From assembly GCF_900177675.1 (NCBI RefSeq), contig NZ_FXWM01000001.1, positions 5,155,001 to 5,219,000 on the forward strand: DNA of 64,000 nt. Direction: 5' to 3'. The notes under the pieces were generated by a model. It was not told the origin of the DNA, made no database searches, and saw only the letters and a list, made by a program, of their open reading frames with translations. Both the position numbers and the translations under genes were made by a program. The DNA is from Bacillus sp. OV166 (GTDB lineage Bacteria > Bacillota > Bacilli > Bacillales > Cytobacillaceae). This document shows, one piece after another, positions 16,357-25,032 of the stretch; within the stretch, counting starts at the first letter, position 1; each line of letters opens with the position of its first letter.

Positions 16357-17559
16357 TTATTTTTTTGTGAGGCTGCCGGGAATATATAATACTTGACCTT
16401 CAAATATATCTTGGCTGAGTTCAAGATTGTTGATGCGCATGAGGTTTTGTACCGAAACATCGTATCGATCTGCCACGCTGTTAACGGTATCCCCCTTTTG
16501 AACGATACAAACTTTTACTTTCGCCTGGGCCGAACTTTCATCCTTCCGAGCAAAAAATTCAGTTAATGTCATGCTTTTCTTTTTTGCCGGTTTTTTCTTT
16601 TTAATATTCTTTGGTGGTGCTTCTTCATGTGCGGAAGAGCTTTCCTCTGCTGGATGAACTTCTTCTTCAAACTGGACAGTTGGAGATGGCGCTGGGTTTA
16701 CTTCAACCACTTCTGGCTGGATGGCCTCAGCTGGCTGGCTAGCTTCACTTCTTGCTTCTTGGAAATTCCATGAAGGTTGGCTGGATTCACTTCTTGTTTC
16801 TTCGAATTCCCAGGCTGATTGGCTGGCTTCACTCCTTGCCTCTACGAAATCCAAGGATGGTTGGTTAGCTTCTTCCTCATCGTCTTCCTGTGGTTGATAA
16901 TTGAAGGTCGGAAACTTCGATAAAATTTCCACACTCTCGTCTTCTTCTTCTTGTGGTTTTCTTGCCTCAGCTTCAAACAAGAAGTTATCTTGGTAACTGC
17001 TCTGAACTGATGAAAGTTCGACTTCAATATCCTCGGCATCTTCCTCAAAGAACTCAATTTCAGAGCGAGGGATAAGCTCAAGTTCAACTAATTCTTCCTG
17101 CGGTTGTTGCTGTTGCTTCTGTTTTTGCTCAGTTCCGTATAAGCCGCTAATGGTCAGTTCAGCTGCTAGCTTGAGGCAGCTGCGCTCAGGGATCGAATAA
17201 TCAAATGATTCGACGAGGACATCGATATCATAGATACTTTGAATTCGATTATTGGGGATCGTGATATCGACAGGGAATCGATGTGAAAACTCACAGGTTC
17301 CTCCCTCTTGTGCATCGACCCTCTCCACAAACTTTTGCGATGTTACATCTTCATCTTCGTTTTCATTGGTAGGTTCGTAACTTTTATATTCGCCTGTGAG
17401 TTCTAGCGAACCTCTTATGGTTACGTACTGATCGTTTTCTTGGATGGTAATGTCTGGGTCTAGAGAAATGGAAACAAGCTCTTCGACTTCCTGTCCTTTT
17501 CTAAACCACAATGACTCCTCCAAAGAAAATCGTAGGCACGATTGATTCTCCTGAGACAA
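16357..17559 (-). CDS. spoVID: SpoVID, LysM-containing spore coat encasement protein
   Basis: SpoVID drives encasement of the forespore by coat proteins with SafA and SpoIVA. The 400-residue protein has a conserved beta-rich N-terminal domain (about 1-140), a long acidic low-complexity middle, a lysine-rich stretch (KKKKPAKKKS) and a C-terminal LysM domain (about 349-395, VQKGDTVNSVADRYDVS...YIPG). The middle has three near-repeats of about 16 residues built on EARSEASQ (about 239-278). The start is the TTG at 17559, because AAAGGAGG lies 7 nt before it and the family N-terminus begins just after. It is shorter than the B. subtilis protein, mainly in the middle. Confidence 0.92.
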   Translation of the reverse strand: MSQENQSCLRFSLEESLWFRKGQEVEELVSISLDPDITIQENDQYVTIRGSLELTGEYKSYEPTNENEDEDVTSQKFVERVDAQEGGTCEFSHRFPVDITIPNNRIQSIYDIDVLVESFDYSIPERSCLKLAAELTISGLYGTEQKQKQQQQPQEELVELELIPRSEIEFFEEDAEDIEVELSSVQSSYQDNFLFEAEARKPQEEEDESVEILSKFPTFNYQPQEDDEEEANQPSLDFVEARSEASQSAWEFEETRSESSQPSWNFQEARSEASQPAEAIQPEVVEVNPAPSPTVQFEEEVHPAEESSSAHEEAPPKNIKKKKPAKKKSMTLTEFFARKDESSAQAKVKVCIVQKGDTVNSVADRYDVSVQNLMRINNLELSQDIFEGQVLYIPGSLTKK

Positions 17560-17708
17560 AGCGACTCCTCCTTTCGTTTCCTTCACTCAAAATCACTATG
17601 TCACTTACACTCTATGAACCAAGGCTTTTATTTATGATAAAAAAGAGAGTTTCGTCTGGAAAAGAATCGTAATATTTGGTAATTGGGGGTGGATTGGAGT
17701 TTTTATGA

Positions 17709-17755
17709 GGGGTGGGAGCTGATTGGGGGTTGGGGTTGGGGTTGGGGTTTGGGGG
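17709..17755 (+). repeat. Telomere-like GGGGTT tract (G-quadruplex candidate)
   Basis: Five runs of four or five G (17725-29, 32-35, 38-41, 44-47, 51-55) are separated by only TT or TTT, with a further GGGG at 17709. The G-rich strand is the template for leftward transcription. The tract lies in the 456-nt spacer between hemL and spoVID. Confidence 0.8.
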
Positions 17756-17784
17756 TTGGAGATGGTGAGTATGGATAGGGTGGA

Positions 17785-17893
17785 TTCCGCCAAGTTGCGT
17801 GGGATTTCCGCCGAATTTCATATTTATTCCGCTAAACTCGGACTAATTCCGCGAACCCTTACATTTATTCCGCCAAACTCAGACTTATTCCGC
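17785..17893. repeat. Array of six TTCCGC repeats with 20-21-nt period
   Basis: TTCCGC occurs at 17785, 17806, 17827, 17847, 17868 and 17888, with steps of 21, 21, 20, 21 and 20 nt. Several copies read TTATTCCGCNAAACTC. The spacing matches the CGCTGATA array at 11523-11613, though the sequence beyond CCGC differs. The rest of the hemL-spoVID spacer holds the G tract and two hairpins. Confidence 0.8.
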
Positions 17894-17930
17894 AAAACCC
17901 CATTTTTGAACTATCCTCGAATGCTATAAA

Positions 17931-17952
17931 AGCCAGTCCCCGGACTGGCTCA
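17931..17952 (-). terminator. Second hairpin downstream of hemL
   Basis: AGCCAGTCC pairs with GGACTGGCT, followed on the minus strand by TTTAT. It is a possible backup terminator for the hem operon. Confidence 0.5.
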
Positions 17953-17973
17953 ACTTATTAAGTTTCTAACCAC

Positions 17974-18003
17974 ACAAAAAAACACCCACCATAAAAGTGG
18001 GTG
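17974..18003 (-). terminator. Terminator after hemL (end of hem operon)
   Basis: On the minus strand, CACCCAC pairs with GTGGGTG, followed by TTTTTTT, 13 nt past the hemL stop. Confidence 0.8.
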
Positions 18004-18015
18004 CCGGGAACCATC

Positions 18016-19302
18016 TTATTTAAGCTTCGAGAATGCAATCTCCGCTGCACGGATTGTCTTTTCAATATCCTCATCGGAATGCTCCGTAGATAAGAACAAC
18101 CCTTCAAATTGTGAAGGCGGCAAGAAGATTCCTTGAAGTGCCATTTCGCGATAATACGCTGCGAAGAATTCCAAATTGGATGATCTTGCTACCTCATAAT
18201 TAATGACAGCTTCATTGGTAAAGAAGAAACCAATCATCGAACCTGCACGGTTAAATGTTATTGGAATATCATATTTTTCAGCTGCAGCCTTAAAGCCTTT
18301 TTCCAGTAAGTCGCCCTTACGAATAAACTCTTCATAATGAGATGGTGTTAATTGGCTTAACGTTTCATAGCCGGCGGTCATTGCCAGTGGGTTACCAGAC
18401 AGGGTACCTGCTTGATAAATTGGACCGCTTGGAGCAATTTGCTGCATGATTTCCGCTTTACCGCCGTAAGCACCAACAGGAAGACCGCCGCCGATTACTT
18501 TACCAAGACATGTAATATCAGGAGTGATATTGAAATAGCCTTGTGCACAATTGTAGCCTACACGGAAGCCAGTCATTACTTCATCAAAAATAAGCAATGC
18601 GCCGTTAGCTGAAGTAACTTCACGCAGACCTTCTAAGAATCCTGGCAGTGGTGGTACTAGTCCCATATTACCGGCCACGGGTTCAACGATAATACACGCG
18701 ATATCGTCGCCAAATTGTTCGAACGCAAAATTCACGCTCTCAAGGTCATTGTAAGGCACTGTGATCGTATTTTTCGCTACGCCTTCTGGAACTCCAGGGC
18801 TGTCAGGTAAACCGAGTGTGGCCACGCCTGAGCCCGCCTTAATCAAAAGGGAGTCCCCATGACCATGGTAACAGCCTTCAAATTTCAAAATCTTGTTACG
18901 GCCCGTATAGCCTCTTGCTAAACGAAGGGCACTCATCGTTGCTTCTGTTCCTGAAGATACCATCCGAATGACTTCGATCGATGGTACCCGTTCAATGACA
19001 AGATTAGCTAGTTTATTTTCCATTAAAGTAGGTGCACCGAAACTTGTCCCAAGTTCAGCAACCTTTTTTAAGCCTTCTACCACACGGTCATTCGTATGGC
19101 CGAGGATGAGCGGCCCCCATGAAAGAACGTAGTCAATGTATTCATTGCCATCTATATCATAAATTTTAGAACCCTTTCCTCTTTCCATAAAAATCGGGTC
19201 CATATTCACGGATTTAAAAGCACGAACCGGGCTATTCACTCCGCCAGGCATGATTGTTTGGGCTTCTTTAAATGCTTCAATCGACTTCGTATAAGAACGC
19301 AT
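18016..19302 (-). CDS. hemL: HemL, glutamate-1-semialdehyde 2,1-aminomutase
   Basis: HemL converts glutamate-1-semialdehyde to 5-aminolevulinate with pyridoxal phosphate, the second step of the C5 haem pathway. The class III aminotransferase fold is evident from SSGTEATMSALRLARG, LIFDEVMTGFRV and the Schiff-base lysine in TCLGKVIGGG. The frame extends six codons further, but the ATG at 19302 has GAGGG 7 nt upstream and gives the family N-terminus (MRSYTKSIEAF) and 428 residues. It is the last gene of the hem operon, 19 nt after hemB. Confidence 0.97.
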   Translation of the reverse strand: MRSYTKSIEAFKEAQTIMPGGVNSPVRAFKSVNMDPIFMERGKGSKIYDIDGNEYIDYVLSWGPLILGHTNDRVVEGLKKVAELGTSFGAPTLMENKLANLVIERVPSIEVIRMVSSGTEATMSALRLARGYTGRNKILKFEGCYHGHGDSLLIKAGSGVATLGLPDSPGVPEGVAKNTITVPYNDLESVNFAFEQFGDDIACIIVEPVAGNMGLVPPLPGFLEGLREVTSANGALLIFDEVMTGFRVGYNCAQGYFNITPDITCLGKVIGGGLPVGAYGGKAEIMQQIAPSGPIYQAGTLSGNPLAMTAGYETLSQLTPSHYEEFIRKGDLLEKGFKAAAEKYDIPITFNRAGSMIGFFFTNEAVINYEVARSSNLEFFAAYYREMALQGIFLPPSQFEGLFLSTEHSDEDIEKTIRAAEIAFSKLK

Positions 19303-19321
19303 TCTGTTCCCTCTTTTCAAA

Positions 19322-20302
19322 TTATTGGTCTTCTTTTAACCAGCGAACTGCATCTTTGGCAGCATAAGTAATAATAAGGTCAGCTCCTGCACGTTTCATA
19401 CCCATTAACATTTCAAGAACCGTGTTTTTCTCATCAATCCAGCCGTTTTGGGCAGCGGCTTTAACCATTGCATATTCTCCGCTTACGTTGTAAATAACAA
19501 TCGGTAAATTAAAGGTATTTTTCATATCACGAACAATGTCAAGGTATGGCATACCTGGCTTCACGATTAAGAAGTCGGCACCTTCCTCCACATCGGATTC
19601 TGCTTCTCTAAAGGCTTCCATCCGGTTAGCAGGGTCCATTTGATAGGTCTTGCGATCGCCAAATTGCGGCGCGCCTTCAGCAGCTTCACGGAAAGGTCCG
19701 TAGAATGCTGATGCATATTTTACCGCATAAGACATGATCGGAATCTCTGTAAAGCCAGCTTCGTCCAGTCCCGCACGGATCGCTGCAACAAAGCCGTCCA
19801 TCATGTTAGATGGCGCAATAATGTCTGCACCTGCTTTCGCTTGAGCCACGGCAGTTTTTACAAGCAATTCAAGTGATTCATCGTTTAGAACCTTCTCCCC
19901 TTCAACTACTCCGCAGTGCCCATGGCTTGTATACTCACAAAGACATGTATCAGCAACGACAATGATTTCTGGGAATTTTTCTTTGATAAAACGGGTCGCA
20001 ACCTGGACAATCCCATGGTCATGAAATGCTTGCTCACCACATGCATCTTTCGTTTTTGGAATACCAAATAGGAGAACGGATTTAATGCCATGGGCAACGA
20101 TATCTTCCATTTCTGCTTCTAAATAATCCATCGATACTTGGTATACACCAGGCATGGATGAGACCTCATTGCGAATATTCTCACCTTCATAAATAAATAA
20201 CGGATAAATAAAGTCCTCCGCTTTTAAGTGATTTTCTCTAACAAGTGAGCGCATGCTCGCACTTGAGCGTAAGCGGCGATGACGTTTAAATTGAAGTTCC
20301 AT
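19322..20302 (-). CDS. hemB: HemB, porphobilinogen synthase
   Basis: HemB condenses two 5-aminolevulinates to porphobilinogen. The 326-residue protein has the zinc-ligand cysteines (DTCLCEYTSHGHCG) and the two active-site lysines, in YAVKYASAFYGPFREA and in VKPGMPYLDI. Its ATG has GGAGG 8 nt upstream, and the gap to the hemD stop is only 3 nt, so the pair are probably coupled. Confidence 0.97.
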   Translation of the reverse strand: MELQFKRHRRLRSSASMRSLVRENHLKAEDFIYPLFIYEGENIRNEVSSMPGVYQVSMDYLEAEMEDIVAHGIKSVLLFGIPKTKDACGEQAFHDHGIVQVATRFIKEKFPEIIVVADTCLCEYTSHGHCGVVEGEKVLNDESLELLVKTAVAQAKAGADIIAPSNMMDGFVAAIRAGLDEAGFTEIPIMSYAVKYASAFYGPFREAAEGAPQFGDRKTYQMDPANRMEAFREAESDVEEGADFLIVKPGMPYLDIVRDMKNTFNLPIVIYNVSGEYAMVKAAAQNGWIDEKNTVLEMLMGMKRAGADLIITYAAKDAVRWLKEDQ

Positions 20303-20305
20303 TTA

Positions 20306-21088
20306 TTATTCCTCCATATCTAAATAGGCAATCGTACTGTTAATCATTTCTTTTACGGTGTACTCTTTTGGTGAGGCATGGACCATTAATCCATAAGCAC
20401 GTAATTTCTTCTCGGTAACCGGACCGATACAGCCAATGATGCAATTTTTCAGCTGCTCATCCAATCGATACTCCTTCACGACATCCATTAGATGGTCAAC
20501 CGTTGAAGGGCTCGTAAACGTGAGGATATCCAGTTGGTTATCTGCTAGCATATTAGCCAGCCTCAGGCGGCTTTCATCAGGCATATAGGTTTCGTAGATC
20601 ACAACCTCATCGACCACGGCACCGGCCCCTGTTAAGGATCTGGCGATATATTCTCGGGCAAGGTTTCCTTTTGGAACGAGCACCCGTGAATCCCTATCAA
20701 TCAATGGGATAAATTCCGCAACAAACGTTTCCGCAACATAAGCTGACGGGACGAACTCTGGAGATAGCCCTCTTTCCATCAAAACCTCTGCTGTCTTTTT
20801 GCCAATAACAGCGATTTTCGGAAACGCTTTGCTAACCCCTTCCTTTTTTAAAAAAGAAAAGAAGGTTTCAACGGTTATGTTACTCGTAAAAATAATCCAG
20901 TCATATGTATCAAGAACCAGCAAAGCTTCGTGAAGGCGCTGATTTTTTTCTATCGGACGAAAGGCAATAAGAGGGATTTCGATTGGAATCCCTCCATACC
21001 TTTCTACAAGTTGTGAAAAGGATTTTGCTTGATTTTCTCCTCTTGGAATAAGAACAGTTTTATCAAGCAAAGGTAACGATTCGATCAT
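20306..21088 (-). CDS. hemD: HemD, uroporphyrinogen-III synthase
   Basis: HemD closes hydroxymethylbilane with inversion of ring D to give uroporphyrinogen III. The sequence is poorly conserved in this family; recognisable parts are DWIIFTSNITVETFF, a conserved TFTSPSTVDHL segment and CIGPVTEKKL near the C-terminus, in 260 residues. Its ATG overlaps the hemC stop (ATGA, 21085-21088). Position between hemC and hemB supports the call. Confidence 0.95.
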   Translation of the reverse strand: MIESLPLLDKTVLIPRGENQAKSFSQLVERYGGIPIEIPLIAFRPIEKNQRLHEALLVLDTYDWIIFTSNITVETFFSFLKKEGVSKAFPKIAVIGKKTAEVLMERGLSPEFVPSAYVAETFVAEFIPLIDRDSRVLVPKGNLAREYIARSLTGAGAVVDEVVIYETYMPDESRLRLANMLADNQLDILTFTSPSTVDHLMDVVKEYRLDEQLKNCIIGCIGPVTEKKLRAYGLMVHASPKEYTVKEMINSTIAYLDMEE

Positions 21089-22020
21089 TGACCTTCGAGC
21101 TCCCGCTTTACCTTATCAATTAGGTCTTTCCCGCCTTTTTGAGTTAATAAGTCAGCTGCCTGAACACCAAGCTCTTCTGGATTTTGTCCTCTAACTTCTT
21201 CTTTAATGATTTCATGTCCTTCTGGTGAAGCAACTAAAACATTTAGGACAATTTCATCATTTTCAGCTACATAGGCGAAGCCAGCAATTGGTACCTGACA
21301 CCCGCCTTCCATTTTTTGAAGGAAGGCACGCTCTGCACGAACTGCTCTTTCCGTTTTCTTGCAAGTGAATTTTTCAAAGAGTTCGAGAAGTTCTTTATCA
21401 TCTTCACGGCATTCGATTGACAATGCCCCTTGACCGACAGCAGGAATGCATAGATCGGCATCGAGGAATTCGGTGACTACGTCAGAAGCCCAGCCAAGAC
21501 GGTAAAGGCCAGCTGCGGCTAAAATAATCGCATCGTATTCTTCTGTTTCTAATTTTGCTAATCTTGTATCCACATTCCCTCGGATCCATTTAATCTCTAA
21601 ATCTGGACGGGCTGCTAATAGCTGTGCACTACGGCGAAGACTGCTTGTCCCGATAATAGCACCTGGTTTTAAATCTTTTAATTTTACATGACCTCTTGAA
21701 ATGAGCGCATCACGGTGGTCCTCACGAAAAGGAATGCAGCCAATTGTAAGTCCTTCTGGTAAGACAGCTGGCATGTCTTTCATACTATGAACGGCCATAT
21801 CAATCTCTTTATCAAGCATTGCTTGCTCAATTTCTTTTACAAAAAGTCCTTTGCCGCCAACTTTCGAAAGGGTAACGTCAAGGATTTGATCCCCTTTTGT
21901 GACGATTTCTTTTACTTCAAAATCAAAGCGAGGGTCCAACTTTTTTAGCTGGTCCATCACCCAATTGGTTTGTGTTAATGCCAATTTGCTTCGTCTAGAA
22001 CCTACAATTATTTTTCTCAT
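21085..22020 (-). CDS. hemC: HemC, hydroxymethylbilane synthase
   Basis: HemC polymerises four porphobilinogens on its dipyrromethane cofactor. The cofactor cysteine is in MEGGCQVPIAGFA, and the catalytic arginine/aspartate region is IGTSSLRRSAQL and HSMKDMPAVLPEGL. The protein has 311 residues, full length. A strong AGGAGG site precedes the ATG by 7 nt. It lies between hemX and hemD, overlapping the latter by 4 nt. Confidence 0.97.
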   Translation of the reverse strand: MRKIIVGSRRSKLALTQTNWVMDQLKKLDPRFDFEVKEIVTKGDQILDVTLSKVGGKGLFVKEIEQAMLDKEIDMAVHSMKDMPAVLPEGLTIGCIPFREDHRDALISRGHVKLKDLKPGAIIGTSSLRRSAQLLAARPDLEIKWIRGNVDTRLAKLETEEYDAIILAAAGLYRLGWASDVVTEFLDADLCIPAVGQGALSIECREDDKELLELFEKFTCKKTERAVRAERAFLQKMEGGCQVPIAGFAYVAENDEIVLNVLVASPEGHEIIKEEVRGQNPEELGVQAADLLTQKGGKDLIDKVKRELEGQ

Positions 22021-22045
22021 GATTGCGACCTCCTGAGGTTATGCG

Positions 22046-22879
22046 CTACGCATACCATAAATGAAAAGATGATAATTGACCAAATAAGAAAAAGTTAATT
22101 AAAACAATTAAAAAGGCAGCTGTATTCCAAATCGCTAATTTTCTTCCCGATAGATTTTTCACAATACGAAGATATAAAAGAATACTATAGACGGTTAATA
22201 ACAGAAATGAGCCGATGATTTTCATATCATACCATGGCATTCCGGGTACCTTAAGAAAGGCCCACTGCAATCCTAATATGAGACTGAGCAGAAGCATCGG
22301 AACACCGATTACGGCCAATATGTAGGATGATTTTTCAAGCTTATCTAAGTCAGCCAGTCGTATGAGTCTGGTTCCCCATTTTTTCCTTTTTAATAAATCA
22401 TATTGAAGCAGATATAATGCAGAAAAAACGAATGATAATGAAAAGGCCCCATATGAGAGGATCGCCATCGTAATATGAATCAAAAGCAGTTCAGAAACAA
22501 GCTGCTTCGCCATGATATGCGAACTATATTGCATCGGGGCAAATGTATGAATCGCCATGACCGTAAAGCCAAGTATATTCGTGAAAAAGACGATAAAATC
22601 GACTCGTAATAAATGATTTATACCAATTGACAATGTGACTAATATCCAGGCATAAAAATAGAGTCCCTCGAAAATAGTTAACACAGGGAATCTGCCTGTT
22701 TTATACATATAGATTCCGAGAAAGACGGTTTGCAAAACCCATACAAATGCAAGTAACCAGAAAGCAATACGGTTTGCCTTCCGGTTATGATGTAGAAAAT
22801 CGAAAAAATATAACAACACACTGAAGGCATATAGAACAACGGTTAATTCATGAAGCCTTGTCATAAAGACATTAAACAT
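22046..22879 (-). CDS. hemX: HemX, CcsA/ResC-like membrane protein modulating HemA
   Basis: HemX is an eight-span membrane protein of the cytochrome c assembly (CcsA-like) family. In B. subtilis it lowers the amount of HemA. The 277-residue sequence shows regularly spaced hydrophobic helices and conserved histidines (HITMAILSYGAFSLSFVFSA; final SSFHLWYA). It lies between hemA and hemC in the same operon, 25 nt before hemC. Its molecular activity is not settled by sequence. Confidence 0.93.
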   Translation of the reverse strand: MFNVFMTRLHELTVVLYAFSVLLYFFDFLHHNRKANRIAFWLLAFVWVLQTVFLGIYMYKTGRFPVLTIFEGLYFYAWILVTLSIGINHLLRVDFIVFFTNILGFTVMAIHTFAPMQYSSHIMAKQLVSELLLIHITMAILSYGAFSLSFVFSALYLLQYDLLKRKKWGTRLIRLADLDKLEKSSYILAVIGVPMLLLSLILGLQWAFLKVPGMPWYDMKIIGSFLLLTVYSILLYLRIVKNLSGRKLAIWNTAAFLIVLINFFLFGQLSSFHLWYA

Positions 22880-22891
22880 AGAACGTACCCC

Positions 22892-24235
22892 TTATGACTG
22901 AAAGGAAGCCTGCGGTATTGTAACCGGTATTTGATTGGTTTCGGCTGCTTTCGAATGTTGTTCCTCAACAAGCTCTTCAATATTAAAGATCTTCATGAAA
23001 AGATCCATTGCTTGATTTGCATCTGGTCGCGCAGCCAATTCTTTCGCTTGTAATATAGGGTCTTTTAAGAGCTGGTTGATGATACTTTTTGTATGTTTAT
23101 TTAACACTTTTAGATCACGCTCTGATAAATTTGGCAGCTTTCTCTCCAAACTAACCATGGTTTCCGATTGGATTACATGTGCTTTTTCTCTAAGCGCCGA
23201 GATAACCGGGATAACCCCTAGCATTCCTAGCCATTGCTTGAACTCTACGATTTCTTTTTCAATCATGAGCATGATTTTTTCAGCCGCCTTCTTACGTTCT
23301 TGCAGGTTAGCCTCAACAATCCCCTCTAAATCGTCGATATCGTATAAAAAGACATTTTCAAGTTCAGATATTCTAGGATCCAAGTCGCGTGGTACAGCAA
23401 TGTCCACCATAAATAACGGCTTACCCTTGCGTTTTTTCTCGACCTTGACCATCATTTCTTTTGAAATAACAAAGTCTTTTGCACCGGTTGAACTGATCAG
23501 AATATCAGCTTCCGCCAATGATTTCTCTAATTCAGCTATGGTTCTTGCTTTGCCGCTGAAACGATTAGCTAAGTCTTGTGCTTTTTCATAGGTCCGATTT
23601 ATAACTGTAACTTTCTTCACACCATTACCGTTCAGGTTTTGGGCAGCTAATTCACCCATTTTTCCTGCGCCAAAAATTAACACATGTTTATTGGCAAGTG
23701 AACCAAAAATCTTCTTCGCCAATTCCACTGCTGCATAGCTGACAGATACAGCATTAGCACCAATATCCGTTTCTGAATGTGCGCGTTTGGCAACGGTAAT
23801 TGCTTGTTTAAATAAGTGGTTAAATACGGTCCCCGTAGTTCCAACTTCCTGCGCTAGCATAAAGCTCGTACGAACCTGGCCAAGGATTTGTGTTTCTCCT
23901 AAAACCATGGAATTAAGTCCACAGGTAACGTTAAATAAATGATCCACTGCGCCATCGTCTTCATACACAAATAAAAACGGAGAAAATTCTTTTTGTTCTA
24001 TCCCGAACCATTCTGACAGAAATTCTTTAATATAATAGCGGCCTGTATGTAATTGATCCACAACCGCATAAATTTCCGTACGATTACATGTAGACAAGAT
24101 AATATTTTCTAGGATGCTTTTTTTTGTATTTAATTTTTTTATGGCCTCCGCAAGATCGGCTTCATTAAATGACAACCGCTCACGAATTTCCACAGGGGCA
24201 GTTTTATAGTTAATACCGATCACTAATGTATGCAT
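22892..24235 (-). CDS. hemA: HemA, glutamyl-tRNA reductase
   Basis: HemA reduces glutamyl-tRNA with NADPH to glutamate-1-semialdehyde, the first and regulated step of C5 haem synthesis. The catalytic cysteine is C50 in STCNRTEIYAV; the MVLGETQILGQVR motif and the nucleotide-binding GAGKMGELAA follow. The start is set at ATG 24235 (MHTLVIGINYKTAP), with a GGGGGTG site upstream, although the frame is open ten codons further; this gives 447 residues. It is the first gene of hemAXCDBL. I see no confident promoter or PerR box upstream. Confidence 0.96.
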   Translation of the reverse strand: MHTLVIGINYKTAPVEIRERLSFNEADLAEAIKKLNTKKSILENIILSTCNRTEIYAVVDQLHTGRYYIKEFLSEWFGIEQKEFSPFLFVYEDDGAVDHLFNVTCGLNSMVLGETQILGQVRTSFMLAQEVGTTGTVFNHLFKQAITVAKRAHSETDIGANAVSVSYAAVELAKKIFGSLANKHVLIFGAGKMGELAAQNLNGNGVKKVTVINRTYEKAQDLANRFSGKARTIAELEKSLAEADILISSTGAKDFVISKEMMVKVEKKRKGKPLFMVDIAVPRDLDPRISELENVFLYDIDDLEGIVEANLQERKKAAEKIMLMIEKEIVEFKQWLGMLGVIPVISALREKAHVIQSETMVSLERKLPNLSERDLKVLNKHTKSIINQLLKDPILQAKELAARPDANQAMDLFMKIFNIEELVEEQHSKAAETNQIPVTIPQASFQS

Positions 24236-24288
24236 TTGTAAGGACACCCCCAATAGATATTGCAACTTAACTAGTATGATTATATCAT

Positions 24289-24309
24289 GAGCAATTTCGA
24301 CTTTTGCTC
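24289..24309. repeat. Short inverted repeat upstream of hemA
   Basis: GAGCAA and TTGCTC flank a 9-nt spacer next to a TATAAT-like hexamer. It could be a regulator site, but no known box matches well. Confidence 0.3.
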
Positions 24310-24511
24310 GAAAAATGTGAACAGAAAACGAAACTATATGGTAATATATTTAAGTAAAGTCGAGTAAAGATCTTCCCGATAGGGCCATATTAGCAAAGTT
24401 TCCTTTAGACTTTCTTAATACCCATAAATATTTAATTAAAATACTTTCTTATGTACAGTACCAAAAAAATGGACGATATTCAAGTGAACCTTACTGGAAG
24501 CGGTGTTTTTA

Positions 24512-25000
24512 ATGAAGAATCAACGAATTTTTCCTGGGATCATTCTTATAGGCTTTGGAGCTTACTTCTTATTGCAGCAATCAGGGATCACTATTTTCCA
24601 ACAATTTTTCACATGGCCGACCTTACTTATGATTGTTGGAATTGCCTTTTTAGGTCAAGGGTATTCTGCTAAAGAGTTTGAGGCAATTCTTCCTGGGGTC
24701 ATTATGGCTGGATTTGGACTTCACTTCCATCTTGTCGGTAAGGTGTCCTTTTGGCCTAGCAACAATATTGGTATGTTAATTTTAATCATTTCAATCGGAT
24801 TTTTTCTACGATTTCAAAAGACGAATTCTGGATTATTCCAAGCATTTCTCTTTCTTATTTTAGCTATCCTTCTCTTATTTTATGATAAAATTACTGCCTA
24901 TTTCGATTTACTTCAAAACGGAATGAGTTTTGTGTGGAAATTTTGGCCCGCTCTACTTATTGTGGTTGGTTTTTATTTTCTCCTAAAGAAGAAAAAATAA
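24512..25000 (+). CDS. Small multi-span membrane protein (YsxD position)
   Basis: A 162-residue protein that is almost wholly hydrophobic, with about five spans. It starts MKNQRIFPGIILIGFGAYFL and has repeated G-x-x-L-I-x-x-G-x-x-F/Y-L-L blocks like the LiaF/DUF5668 N-terminal membrane domain. The closing span (FWPALLIVVGFYFLL) ends in a lysine tail. I prefer the ATG at 24512 (GGAAG 10 nt upstream) to the in-frame GTG at 24503. It is divergent from hemA and convergent with engB, the place of ysxD in B. subtilis. Function is unknown; a role in envelope-stress sensing by analogy with LiaF is only a guess. Confidence 0.8.
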   Translation: MKNQRIFPGIILIGFGAYFLLQQSGITIFQQFFTWPTLLMIVGIAFLGQGYSAKEFEAILPGVIMAGFGLHFHLVGKVSFWPSNNIGMLILIISIGFFLRFQKTNSGLFQAFLFLILAILLLFYDKITAYFDLLQNGMSFVWKFWPALLIVVGFYFLLKKKK

Positions 25001-25032
25001 CGCCTGGCGCTTATGCCCAGGCGTTTATTTTT
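24999..25032. terminator. Bidirectional terminator between the membrane gene and engB
   Basis: AACGCCTGG pairs with CCAGGCGTT. T-rich tails follow on both strands (TATTTTTT on plus, ATTTTTT on minus), serving the two convergent genes. Confidence 0.85.

Noticed and set aside
17612..17821. Minus-strand frame encoding an Asn-Pro repeat (NPNPNPNP)
   Set aside because: It is the complement reading of the GGGGTT tract, has no ribosome site, and covers the TTCCGC array; codon composition is dictated by the repeat.
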